The notes below the pieces were generated by a model, which saw only the letters and a program-made list of their open reading frames with translations, made no database searches and was not told the DNA's origin. Source: Membranipora membranacea (taxonomy: Eukaryota; Bryozoa; Gymnolaemata; Cheilostomatida; Membraniporidae). Taken from it: a stretch of 64,000 bases of DNA. The DNA is taken from contig OU612074.1 of the NCBI GenBank assembly GCA_914767715.1, positions 2,619,501 through 2,683,500 on the forward strand. Reading direction: 5' to 3'. Shown in pieces: positions 12,290 through 24,800 of this stretch. Made by a program: the position numbers and the translations under genes. Each line of letters starts with the position of its first letter. The stretch's first letter is position 1.

Positions 12290-12331
12290 GTGAGTGTTTT
12301 GTGTCAAAGTTTAAATGGACTAATTTCTATT

Positions 12332-13074
12332 TAATGATGTTATTTGGAGTAATAGACAACATGGCACGTAAAGTTATAGAAAAGTGACAAGAAGGACTAC
12401 ATCACAAGCCTGGTAGGCCTATGGCAGAAGTGGTCACATGACTTGAAAATGCAAAATTTCTGGCAACAGTATTGCGCGATGGGTGCCCAAGCTAAGGTGC
12501 AGAAAAGCTTTATAGTAATTTGATACAAATGACAGAAACATCTACTAATATAGCAAATTTTAGGCACTACATCAGTGGTACTGAATGGCATGAGAGACTA
12601 AATTTTCATACCTATAATTGGCGCTGTTATTGAGGAGTGAGGATCGTCAGTTTCAACACAAATTTAGAAGAAACCTTCCGGATGCCAGTCGGTTTAGTGC
12701 ATGGGAACCCAACTACTGTTTAATCTTGTGTGAACCTTCCCTCAGTGATTCAGGTCAATGGACACAAAGGTGGTCAAACTTTGAGGCTGATCTTAAAAGA
12801 TGGCACTCTGTCTGGCTACTATTGCAGCTGGGTTCTGCTTCTTCCGGCGTACCTGTGGGATGAGAAGCCTGCAGCAATCTCGAATTACTGTGTGATATTC
12901 TCTGAATAAGCCTGAAAAGAAACAAAGGCACAGTTGAACATCCGATCTGACTTGATACTGGGATGATAAATAATGATCACTCTATAGCTCAGGGACACCT
13001 ACAGTATGTGATGTATTTTTAAGGTGGACGGATATTCGTGGCGTTTTTTGCACTCTAGTATGCTATCTGATATG
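12332..13074. other. No gene recognised
   Basis: Unique AT-rich sequence between the end of duplication copy A and the 3' end of the caspase gene. It probably includes that gene's 3' UTR. No AATAAA for the minus-strand gene was found by eye. Confidence 0.5.
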
Positions 13075-16000
13075 CTAGAAAGGAAAACTAGGTGTTGCAA
13101 ATATGTTAAGACACAGCATTAATACAACACCACTTGAATGTATACCTTTCCTAACCAATCCATTGCTTTGCGATTCTTTGCTTGTCTTTTTCTTCGACCC
13201 ACGCGCCCTAGGCAAAATGAGGTCTAGACGCAGTATCCCACTCATTGTAGGGCCTCTGTTGTGTGAGGCCGCCTTCATAGCCATTGTCTCCCTACATCTC
13301 TCAATCATGCTGTCAAAGGATATTTCCCCGTCACTTTTGCTGATTGCATCACCCATATGCTTCAGAAAGTCTTGATCATGCACTGTGGTGGCGACAACTA
13401 GTGTATTTGGCCTCTTGAGTGCTGGAACCCCGTAATGCGAATCTTGGGTCGGATCGACCTGGGCCCCTTTCTTAACACTGCGTTGAACTAGTAGAACCTG
13501 TGCAAAACTAACGTAAGTTATACATGCAATAATTTAGGAAACCAGTGTTTATCTGGAGGAATTCCATTCGTGGTGCACTACCTATACCTAAAGATAAGAA
13601 ACGACTGAGAAAGTTTTTCAAAGACGCTAATAATCTGAATATTCCAAACATAAGTGACCTTGATGGCATTATAGATAAAAGAACCAAAAACCTGATACTG
13701 AACTACATACTTGATGATGACCATTTCATAAATGATTTTTTACCAAAGCTTCCATCAGGAAGATACAGGACAATAAAATGTGGGTCTTCTTGGGGGAAAG
13801 ACAGTTGTTTACGCAACATGATTTTATCCCTCAATAATATTATTTAAACCCAATCCACGATGCGATGTCAGTTTTTCTTCATGTACTTTTTTGTTGTTTT
13901 TTTTGTCCTAGCTCCATTTGAACAGCAGTGTATCAAACACCGAAATTCGCAACATACTTGTATGTGAGTGACAAATAAACCAATCAATCAATCAATCAAT
14001 ACCAGCCACCATCCATGTACAACAATTAATTGGTATCAATAAGCAATCAGTTAAGACACTCACTGCAGGGATGTGATTTGGTAAGGCGCCAATTTCATTC
14101 AGAACCTTGTCGATGTCTGCTTGGTCGCTAGCTGTGTTGATAGTGTCTTTGTTTGTGTCGTGTATTGTTGAAATCCATACCACCAGAAGAGAGCATTTCT
14201 CTTTGACTTCCTCGATTGATTTCTTCAGCTTTTTCCATGTCTCTATTGGTTTTCTCACTGTGAACTTGGCAGTTTTCAATCCAGTTTCCATGTTTATTGA
14301 GGTTGTGTTGTTAGAGGAAGGCATCAAGAAATTCATCGCATACATCTTCGCTTTCTTCTGGCCCCTTGGAATGAAATAGGAATCTAGTTCACCAAACAAA
14401 TTCAGTATGACCTCTGAATGCCAACTTCCCTTTAACAGCGCCTCGCTTGTAACCTCTGGAAGACCTCGAATACTCTCACGTATGTCAAGAGACACTCTCT
14501 TGTAGGAAGTGATAATGGCACTTAGGAAATTGTCGTCATCAGATTCGATTGCCTTGACAAGCAAATAATCCTGTCCCTGAGAGTACCGCTGCAAATCGCT
14601 AGGTTCGAGTTTACTCAAGAAGCAGATCAGTAGCTTGTAGTGTTTCTTCTTGATGCACAGTTGTATCACATCTTTGCCTTTCTCGATGGGGCTCAAAATA
14701 AGAGTTTTCTGCTTCCATAGCTCAAGATGACTCAAAATTTCTGGGATTTTGGTAGAGAGGGTTCTTCTTTCTTCCTTGATCTCCAGTTGCTGTATCAGAT
14801 TCAACAGCTCTTTTTTGACCTTCTCGTATGTGAGATCTTTCTGTTAATAAAACAACGAATCATTCTTGTGTTATGGTAGTGACTCACAACCTAAATCTTA
14901 TAAGCCCACCACATTGATCTTAATCGTTTTGGTAATTTTGCTCCAGGCTACGGGTGGTTCTTAATTGCCTATCATCATGTATTGCTTAATAAATCCAAAT
15001 CAAATAATTTACAAATACTAACGGCAATCATACCTTCGACAGTAGTAGCCTGTTCCTCAGGCTACTGTAGCAGACAAGTGCTTGGTCAGGCTCTTCTCTT
15101 TTCATTTCATTGGCAATGGGGAGCAGGATCTGATGAATGTCCCCAGCGCCCTCTGTTTCTTTCAATGCTTTCGCAAACATGGGAATCATGACGTTTCTTG
15201 CAGCCAAACCTCCAGCATAAGAAGCATTCAAAACGAGCATGTCAGGTCCTCTCAAGTCATAGTACCCGGGAGTCAAGTTGCCTGGACCTTCAGTCCGGCA
15301 GGCCTGCACCACTAGGATTTTTGGCTTCCCTCCCATCGCTTCGCTATTCATGAGCTCGAGTATGTCATTGATCGGAAGATGGCCATCACTACACTCAACA
15401 AAGCCTTCAAACCCATGCATCATAATGCAGACAATAAGGGCGCTTGTATCAATTGAGTCTGCTTCTTTTTTGATATTCCATCTCATTTCTTCAACAGTCG
15501 GGTCGACAAAGCTCTTTGGTTCTATTTTGTGGTGCTGAAATGCCTCAGTCAGTGTGTCTGCCTCTGTTATTGCTGTTGGCCTTCTCACTGTTGTGTAACA
15601 AATTATTACAGAGGGCGGTGCTGGCATGTTGTAGAAGCTTACTGTCGTTGGTGGAGGTGCACTATATACTGCCTTGTATAGTTCCACCCACCTGTCAGCT
15701 TCTGCAAACGATAAAATATGGTTTGAGCTGATTTCCCAAAGAAATTCAGATATTTGTGGTAGAGAATTTAGGATTGAATTTTAAGAGGGAAGAAAGCATT
15801 CAAGAATGATAATCACTATTCAGGGATCAAAATAAACAAAGGGCCTGATAATGTATTGTCTGTCGTACCTTTTTGGATTTTCTGATGATATTCAGCTGTC
15901 ATTCTGTCTCTGTTACCGTCTGCTGAATGTTGGGACGGATTTCCAACAATATTGTTTTCTGACCCAACGTTTGGAACTTGCCTTGCAAACCCAGAGTCTA

Positions 16001-19000
16001 TATCATCATTCTCCTCCTGATGGTCTATTGGAACTTGTCCATCTACAAAATGATTGCATGTGAAAGTGAGAATTAGGGCAACCAAGATGTAAGAAATTTT
16101 TAAGGGCTAAAGCAATAACAAGTTTCAACTTCTCAGTTTGCTTTATGACGCTGCACCTTTGACTTGTAAGTCTTTTCTCAGCAGACATGGAGCTAAGATA
16201 TCAGATTTTCTGGCCTCACTGTTTTTCAGCCTACCTGATTCTTTTGTGCAGGGTTTACATTCATCAGTGGTACATTTACTTAGCTGGAGGTTGCTCACAG
16301 TGACACCCTCATCAAATGTCTGATAACGAGGATCTTTCTCGATGTGCTTTATAGCAAATGCTGCTAACTCTGAAAAATTAAAGTGATATGTCAAAATATT
16401 ATAACATTTCTGATCAGGATGACATCGGGGAGTTTGGGAAACTCCCTGATAACAACAGCAAACTGATGAACCATTGCCGTTTTTGGAGTTGCCCTTTCAT
16501 ACATGAAATATCAGACTATGTATGTAGACTTATTAATGTAGAGTCAGCTTATGCAACTAACCTGTGGCAACCAGATGGATGGTGAAGTGTAGGGTAGAAT
16601 TTTCTACGTCCTTTTTTAGTTCTGCTCTTCCAGAGAGATTTGCTTCAGGCGCAAATACAAACTGAAAATAATCTCTTGCCAGGCTGCACATGTCATGCAT
16701 AGCGACCTGCTCCACCTCATGCAAAATATAGTAATCCGCTGGAATGTGGAGAGATATTCTCAGTTTCCCTAAAAAAACAAATCAAATCAAATAAAAAAAT
16801 CAGAATCTACCCCTAAATATACCTACTACACTGACCATATCGAGCTGCGGGTTTGTCTATTAACAGCTGGCAATCACACAAGTGTTATAACACTGTAAAA
16901 TCAGGATGAGGGTGTTGATTGTCTCCCCCCCCCCAACTTATTCTCAACACCTAATAATTAAAGCCACCACACTTTCAAAAGATATTTAACAATTTTCATG
17001 CTCTAAAACTTGTAGAATAAACTCACTGTGTCCATCGGTGACATTTCTGTCATAATCTGTTATCATTATTTCAGTTCTGTTAATCTGTTGAACTCTTAAC
17101 TGATTCTCTGTAAATAAATAATAAATATCAGCAAAGCCATAAAAAAGCCATGAAAACGGCTTCAAGACCACACTGACATCAATATTACACTTTTAGGATT
17201 TGATCTGATCGGTGGAGTCCATTGAGTCGGAGTAGCTTATGTGTGCTCGTCCCAAATTTCAGAAATTACCGCCTTATTCCTTTCAATTGTACTCAACCTA
17301 TATGAATACTGCTTTATCTATCAAAGGCATGCATGAAATAATATTAATCCCATGATCAGTGTGCTTCTACAAATCCATGTGTCAAAAAGTCTTGCTTCCT
17401 CAATGTAACCCTTTTCACTGATGCCAGCCACAAGCAATTAAAAGTGGCACTCAAATAACATTCAAAAGATTATATCTGATCTTAATTGCCTGTCATTATG
17501 TGGCTCAAATTTCAAAATGGTCACACACAAACCTCTAGGAAGACGATAGATGTCCCTGCTGCGGTCACCATCTTTCAGTTCAACTTTAAGCTCCATGTTT
17601 CTTCCTTGCCCCTCATAACTTAGACCATGTCTCAAAAGGGCCCGCTTCCATTCTCTCTTGCTTGTTTTCAATTCAACTACAACATTCTCACGCCCTAAAA
17701 TGTAAAGAATAGAGGCATGCTGTTCCCATTCACCCTGTTTCCAGCAGTTAATCATCATCATTAGAACTTCTAATCTAATGCTCTTCTTTAAATTATCAAA
17801 AAAGAAAAACATGCAGTTGGACAAATATTTGTTATTATTTAAAACTTCTTATTTCCATCTCTCAACATGTTAACCATAGATAGCGTTGTATGAGGTGAAC
17901 TTATAGGAAATATAACAGTAATCTGATAGATTTATGATCACATTATACCTGCAGTAGTTGGTCCATCAAAACGATCAAGACTCCGCATAGCCATCATCAA
18001 AGGTTCTAACAAGAAAACAAATCTGAATGGTTAACATAGGTGAAACATCAGGGGGGCCATCGGGCAAGTGGTAAAAGTCTGGGGGCTCAGACTACCATAT
18101 TCACTATGAAACACGTTATCAAGATGTGGCACCGTCCTCTATATAGTGTACGATGACTGTGCTGCATTGATGAAGAAGTCAATGGCCTGATAACTTTTCG
18201 TCAAAATTAGTCAAAATTGTCTATCCCTAGCCTAAAAACTTCAGTGATGTTGCATTGCGTAAGGGAAAAAACGTGACGAGCAGCAAATCTCTTTTAAACT
18301 AATCAGTAAACAAGTGGTCGTGGTGCAATATTATCCTTTATCAATTGTACTTGATACCCAATGGAACTGGATAATGGTAATCCCCTCTGTATTCCACAGA
18401 GTTGCAAAATATTGATTGGTTTTTTATTTTGTTCTTACCTCGTTGATTTACGGTGCCTGGACTAAAATGCACCATCTGCCGGGAGCCATCAGGAACTGAA
18501 AAAATGCAGATAACATTATGAGAAGGGCAGGTATTTAAAATCTGTAGGCTGTGAGCCAAGATGAAACGCTCAGGCTATAGCTAGGTTTGTCCCAGTTGAA
18601 CCTTGTATCAAAGATTATAAATACTTGTATATTTGTCTATGGTTATTAATTTGGCTAGGGGCCAGATACTGGTTTTGTGACACAGAGCTTTGATAGGACT
18701 AACAAGTTTGTATTGTTTGTAGAAGGAATTAGCATAATAGACTTTATTCAGTAGCCAAATCATACGATTCAAAAATTAAGTATATTCTCAGCTCCTTATC
18801 TATGTGACTGTTTATACCAGGAAAAATGGTGTAACAATATGGCTCACCTGTCTCTTGCTCTGGTTGTATCAATCCTTCATTCCCACAGCTATCGTACCTA
18901 CTTGGTTCCGGGTTATCTGATAAAGAATTATGTAGAGACAGCTTCATAAACACTCTACTTGCACATTTTGTGAGTTTATGAACAAGATTGAACGGATGGC

Positions 19001-20340
19001 AAACTGTTTGTCTGGTTGTGGAAAAGATTGAAATGTTTTGTAGACACGGTCTACGATCAACTACCGGAAATCAGAGCATTGACTCATTTAATATTTGTAA
19101 TAGTTTAGACTCATGTTTTGGCGAAGCCATTTCTAGATGAAGCTTATCTTACTAAGCTTGTAGTTAACTTCTTATCAGGTGGAATCTAAACACTGCTCTT
19201 ACTAGATAAGGTGTTTTTCTTTATTGAAGTTTCTTGGTAATCAAAAATTTGGGATACTCACTTTGTCTTCTTCTAGGAGCAGGAGTTGGTACGTTGATTG
19301 GTAAATGATTCCCATTCTGCGAGTCGTCTTCATGTTCTTGATCTCTTCCTGAAATATAAATAATTGGAGATAACAAAATCTGATGTGTCTCCCAACCCAC
19401 ATAATAAACATCTGCTGACCTTGAGACCTTGAGACCCTGTACGGAACTTGATATCTCAGAATAGTCCCAACAGAATTGACACTCAGTACGATGCTGCTCA
19501 TATGTTATATCCCTTGTAAATATTTCAAGTGGAAGGTTTTTGGTCATTATTCTTAGATAATCTAGCCCACTGTACTTTGTCCCCATAGTGTTTTACTCAA
19601 AACTCATAACTTTCAAACTGTCACATTATATCCATCAATGTCTCACATTGTGTACTGAAAATATTCATGGAAAGATGGCATACTGTACAGGGTACAGGCA
19701 TTTGATAATAAAATTGAATTTTTATGAATCTACTCTTCTACACAATTCAGTTAATATTGCTTTACTGAATGGCCATAGTGAATTTCCCACAAAAATATAT
19801 ATATTTATATGTTTATGCATTTTCCCTATATTGGCAACCGGCCTATATTCTTATTATCTTGGCCTCTTTGCAGGAAATAACTACACTCACTCGAAAATTT
19901 CTTGAAACATAACGACAATGGCATCCAGTTCCCTAGGGAGAATGCAAACGTCAGGTGTTGTAGTGCCACAATGCAATTTTGTGTCATATTCCTCTGTCAC
20001 CAGTTTACAAATTGTATGAATTCGCATTTGTGAAACAGTCAACTATGTTTTAAGTTTTAAACCAGATGTTAAGCTTTTTTTTGGGGAGGCAACATTATAG
20101 CTGGTGTTATGTAACTTTTGAGCTAGGTAGGTCAATCTTAGGACAAATAGCCAACAGCCAAGAATAAATTTGGATAATGTTATGTAGAAATGTTCTGCGC
20201 TTGTTGCGCTACAGTTTCCAGTTAAACTTATAAACTGCAAACACATAAACACATAAAATAAATCCTTTATTATACAGACCATCTTCTGAAAGAACGCCGT
20301 TTGTTGATTCTTGTCGGTCGTCACTGTAACCAGATGCCAT
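13075..20340 (-). CDS. Caspase fused to a C-terminal pseudocaspase
   Basis: Exons (minus): 20340-20280, 19348-19262, 18916-18848, 18495-18439, 18005-17949, 17694-17533, 17107-17027, 16768-16562, 16369-16235, 16042-15869, 15701-15034, 14840-14064, 13497-13075. All introns are GT-AG and phases agree throughout; the sum is 2958 nt, or 985 aa plus TAG. The first ten introns are all phase 1 and the last two phase 0. Residues 1 to about 363 are hydrophilic, with no domain I recognise. About 365-586 form a caspase p20/p10: MMHG with His459, VQACRTEG with Cys498, and a p10 containing ARN. The usual QACRG is QACRT. About 587-745 is a helical linker. About 746-985 repeats the caspase fold, but the catalytic His-Gly aligns with Thr811-Ile812 and the Cys with Ser852 (VQRSVKKG), so this half should be inactive. 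A regulatory or dimerising role for the dead half is inference, by analogy with c-FLIP. Exon 1 uses a weak donor (GTCTGT), so further 5' exons are possible. Confidence 0.88.
13504..14001 (+). mobile_element. LINE 3' end (ORF2 C-terminus, UTR and AATC tail)
   Basis: Open frame 13545-13847 ends in a segment (ILDDDHFINDFLPKLPSGRY, then CLRNMILSLNNI) resembling the C-terminus of LINE ORF2 proteins. There, a short R/K-rich loop is followed by a hydrophobic 'F-P-A-I-LN' segment. About 130 bp of 3' UTR and a tail of AATC repeats (13979-14000) follow, as in many CR1/L2-like elements. It sits inside the last intron of the caspase gene, antisense to it. Left boundary approximate. Confidence 0.6.
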
Positions 20341-20964
20341 TGTTTCAGTTCCCTCGTCTATAGCAAGTGTCTCATAACTGATTTGTCATATGGTTTTTTG
20401 TTGTATACAATAGTAACACGTCACACGAAATAAGATTGACGCAAGGCTGAACTTCCTCTGTGATGACTGCTGGGTAACACCTAAAATCCTGTGTAGCTGC
20501 AGCTGTAGTCCCCCGCTGAGTAAAGCAGTTTTGTTTTTATTTCTGTGTTATTAATACTATGAGATGAGGATTGTGGAAAACTTAATATGTAGACCGAGAG
20601 CACGCTACAAAATAGCCTGATGATGTCAATAAGCAACTGAATGTCAGTGCTTTAGCTAATGTTGTTGAAATTTACCTGCACTGGAAAAACCATGAGCAAT
20701 GCTCCTGGGATTTTCTGTGATTTCCAACAGTCATCTTAAAGAGTGGGCGTTGTATAGATAATTTATCAGACAAAAGATAAAAATAGCAACCTAAGTGTTT
20801 TATGATCCAAAGTCAACAGACTTTTAGAAAAACATACTTAGGTCAAGCATAGGCCTAAAAGCTACTTGCCACGTATTCATGCGCAAGCATTGCCAGCAAA
20901 AATTTAAACCAGCAGCAGAATCATCATCATAGAGTTGGCAGCTTTCACAGGCTTTGTCAAACTC
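20341..20964. other. 5' flank of the caspase gene; no gene recognised
   Basis: Lies between the caspase start codon and the left edge of duplication copy B. It must contain the caspase 5' UTR and promoter or further 5' exons. No clear TATA box or other element could be assigned. Confidence 0.5.
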
Positions 20965-21814
20965 TGTGATACTATCAACTATGCTAACTTTGATATTTTA
21001 CTTTGTGTTTAGAAAAAAATAACACAGTACTCAGGCTGGCCCTAAAGTGGGTCCAACAGTGCCCTAAAATCGGTTTTACGATGCAGCATTGTCATTGTTA
21101 GGGTGCATTCATAAGAATAGGCCCTACCCCATTTGCAGCAGGTTAATTTGGAAGAATAAACCCAAAATTTTCATAGTTGTTATAAATATATATAATATAT
21201 GCATGTATACAATTTACAAGCGCATTTACTACATTTATGTTTATCATTAGCAGGTGCTCAGAGGTGCCCATCATGTTATTGGAAGGGATTATATATGGAT
21301 GAATTTCTACATGTTGTATAAGGTAAAGAGGTCATTATCAAATGTAAAGCTGAAAGTGTGTGATATAATATGTGACCAGCAGAGAAGGTAATTAGCTCAG
21401 CGAAGTCGGCAGCCTGCCACCTTATCGCTGCTTCTGCCTGCAACCATGCATAGAGTGCACAATAATTCTGGTAAACAGTATATGAATTTCTATACAGTAA
21501 TCCCTCAAAATATAATCCATAAATGTAGATGATAAATCGGGTTTTCCAGTATTTTTTATTACAATATCAACGTAAAAAAAGTCATAATAAGATCCAATCA
21601 TGACACATGAGTCATGTTGAGGAAGTAAACTTATAAGCAGTAGTGTAGTCTAAGTGCTCAGAAGGCTCAGAATGATGGCCTCATATTATCAAACATTTTA
21701 GACATATTTGAAAACTGAAGCCAAAAACTGGCACTTGCAGCCATCTGTGCGCTTAGACTTGTGGCAGAGTAATAACAAAGACAAGTAAACAAATAGCTAG
21801 AAGACATTCTATGT

Positions 21815-21820
21815 TTTATT
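21815..21820 (-). promoter_or_regulatory. Polyadenylation signal AATAAA of P450 copy B
   Basis: Same position relative to the stop codon (21846-21844) as in copy A. Confidence 0.6.
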
Positions 21821-21843
21821 GAAGGCGAACTACCTAGCTACTA

Positions 21844-24800
21844 CTAGCGAGCAGTGTAGATTATTTTGTGAGGATGCGGACTGTTAAAGAAATCAGTGAT
21901 GGGTTCTTCAGTCACAGTAGTATCTGGAGGTAATGTTAGCTGATACTTCTGAAGAAGTGCTACAAATATCATAAACAGCTCCATCTGTGCCAGACTCTTA
22001 CCAAGACATTCTCTTCTGCCTACAGAAAGTGTTAATAATGGTAAGTAAATATGAGTAAGTTAATAAAAGTAAGTAACGCAAGATATAACCTACACTCTGA
22101 TTCTTGCCTCCAACTATCATTGTCAGAATAGAATATGATAGGACTTGCCACCATTTCACTTGGTGTAACCTTGAATTATCAGTACTAGCAAATACAAAGT
22201 TTTATTATCTGGATTGCTCTGACCTCAAGGTAACTATTTCGGTAAGGGTGATCAAATCAGGCCCTAGACACCAGTGAAAACACAGACCACTTTCTTATGT
22301 GTACCTAATTGATTTGCAACTATTGCGTACTTTGGTGGCAATATAGGCAAAAAACTGTCTTACTGTTCAACCAATCGTTCCATATGAGATGGAAATAACA
22401 TAAAATTTTGTTCTATTCTCTCCAAACAGTATGGTTCTGACATTGCTGTGGAGAGCTGTGGAAATTTGATAACTGTTTGGCTTCCACAGCTCTCTGGCTG
22501 TGACACTTACCCAGACCAAAATATACAGCGTGACGTTTCTTCAGCTCGATATCTCCAGTTAGAAATCTCTCAGGTTTGAACGAGTAAGGTTCTTCGAATA
22601 CTTCTGGGTTACAGAGTACTGACACCATATTTAATAATATATCAGCTCCAACAGGTATCAACTACAAAAAAGCAAAACCATGCATCATTGACATTGTATT
22701 ATTAGCTAAGTAAATGTTTGTGAAGAGGAAACTTGCTGCCAGTAAATATGCATCCTGGAGGTTAAAAGACAATCACTATGTTTCCATGTGGACTTTGAGG
22801 TCGGCCTAGATAAGTTGTTACCTCTTGGCTCGTCCTCGAAATATGCATCCACCTCCATGGATAGAGCTGAGACTTCCAAATAATCTGCCACTGCTGTCCA
22901 CTCTAGATCGTGAACCTCGGAGCTCAGCACGAACCAGGGAACTCCCATAGTTCGCACAAACTCAATATCTCAAATTTCACCTACGCATTAATTATCCACA
23001 TTACAGACCAAGGTCAGAAGATGAGAATGTCATGAAATATGTGAAAGTGTTTCCTCAAATCTCATGAGGTGAAATTTTGAGACAATATCTCTTTGATTAC
23101 AGGTATACTAAAGTCAGCGCTCAGAGACTTCTTGTGTGTGCTGCCTATGATTATCTGATCATACCTTTCCATCAACATACAGATCTTTGCCTGCTAAATG
23201 TGATAAAGCTGTAGGGGTCAGATTGACTCTTCTCAATGTCTCTCTTATAACAGCATCAGTGTAGGGCATGTTGAGCCTATCCTTAGAGGACACCTCTCTA
23301 GAGCCTGTGAAAAAAGCGTAATGATCAACAAGAGTGAAAATATCCATTATTATCAATGGGAGTTGTGTCATATGAGACAAAGGGGATGGCAACTCCAAGA
23401 CAACAGGTATTACTTCTTAAATCACAAGTAGTAATTTCAGAGGGATAGAGTACATTAAAGGTTTTCAAAAATCATTTCACAAAGCAGGATGGCCAAAGGT
23501 AAATAAAATTTGCCTGTCAAAAATCTGGCAAAGCAGATGCATTATGGGTAACTATCAAAGCTCATAACATAGGGCTTTATTTATTGTCTACCACGATACA
23601 TCTGACCTTAGATTTATTGTTTACTAAACTCTGACGAACCACAGGTCTTATTTATGACAACTATAAATATCTCTTTGATCATTTTGGTTTCATCCGACAC
23701 TCAAGGCACTGGTGAATATCTTTTTGCAGCTTTTTACTGCATACTTCAGTCACAACAATGACTATTTAATTTGATTCATACCGATCTGCTTGTCAATCTC
23801 CGAGGCCACCTTCTTCTGAACATCCTGGTATTTACACACCATTAATAAGAGCCAGGAGAGACCATGAGCGGAGGTCATAGTCCCAGCGCCGTACAGGTGA
23901 TAAGCAAAGGTCACAGCGTTCTCATCTACAGTAAATGGAATAACAAATTATATTTTTAACTCGATAATCTGCTTAGTTAAGTTGTGCATGAAATCCCTTA
24001 CCAGATCAACACTGAGAGTTGTGTGACTCAGCAAAACAACACTGAATTTGAAAGACTTCAGCATGCTTTATGTATTGAATGGCTATCAAATAGTTATCAT
24101 CCTACCAGAATAATGCTGTAGTAATAATAAAAAACATCCGTTATTAAGAAACCCCTATGCTTATAATGACAGTTGCCAGTAAGACTTTTTCAGTGGTCGC
24201 CTCTAGTTTCCCGTCTAAATAATCAAATCGAAGTTTTGAACAGTTTGTCTGATTTGAAAACGATTCCGTGTCAAAATGCCATGTTCAAAATGTCATTGGG
24301 ACATAATGCCATTGCCATAGAATAAATAGGAAGCAGTTTGTCTTGGTAAATAAATTAAGTCGGTTTTACTGCCTGTCATGATCGGTGCTCCCCAGGGTTC
24401 GGTTCTCGGGCCAGCACTATTTATAATATTGACCTTTTAAATGCATCACCTGATCTAAATTGATTACTTTTTGCTGACAATACTAATATTTTTAGTACTG
24501 AACCTGAAATTACGAAGAGAAATTTACCTCTGATAAACAAATGGTGTATCACCAACTGTCTTGTTGTGACAGCCTGGCATGTCACTGGCTGTCACTGGAA
24601 ATGCCATAATAATAATGATTTTTTATTCACTTCTAGTGGCAGAAATAATAACATTTTAATAGACATTTATTACAAAACATTGACCAACTATTTGGCTGTG
24701 TCCTGGTATGTGTAGTTACGCTTTGCCGTCTTGATGAGTGTGAGCCAATTAATTATCACTTTGCTATTACCTAGTTTTTGCAATTTCATTGATATCATAA

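Larger units (their letters stand above)
1..12331. repeat. Segmental duplication, copy A (about 12.3 kb, P450-containing)
   Basis: Position 1 corresponds to 20965. The two stretches run in parallel, in the same orientation, with only scattered substitutions and small indels, until they diverge at about 12331 versus 33560. The copy may extend left of the window. It carries a full P450 gene on the minus strand and the first exon of a membrane-protein gene on the plus strand. Local differences include a segment of about 198 bp present only in copy B (about 22263-22458) and about 65 bp present only in copy B near 30264-30335. Coding exons are almost identical between copies, so the duplication looks recent. 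Confidence 0.95.

Noticed and set aside
16428-16450. Palindrome GGGAGTTT-GGG-AAACTCCC resembling the short insertions
   Set aside because: It lacks the CAAGGAG/CTCCTTG ends and has no 7-bp direct repeat at its borders.
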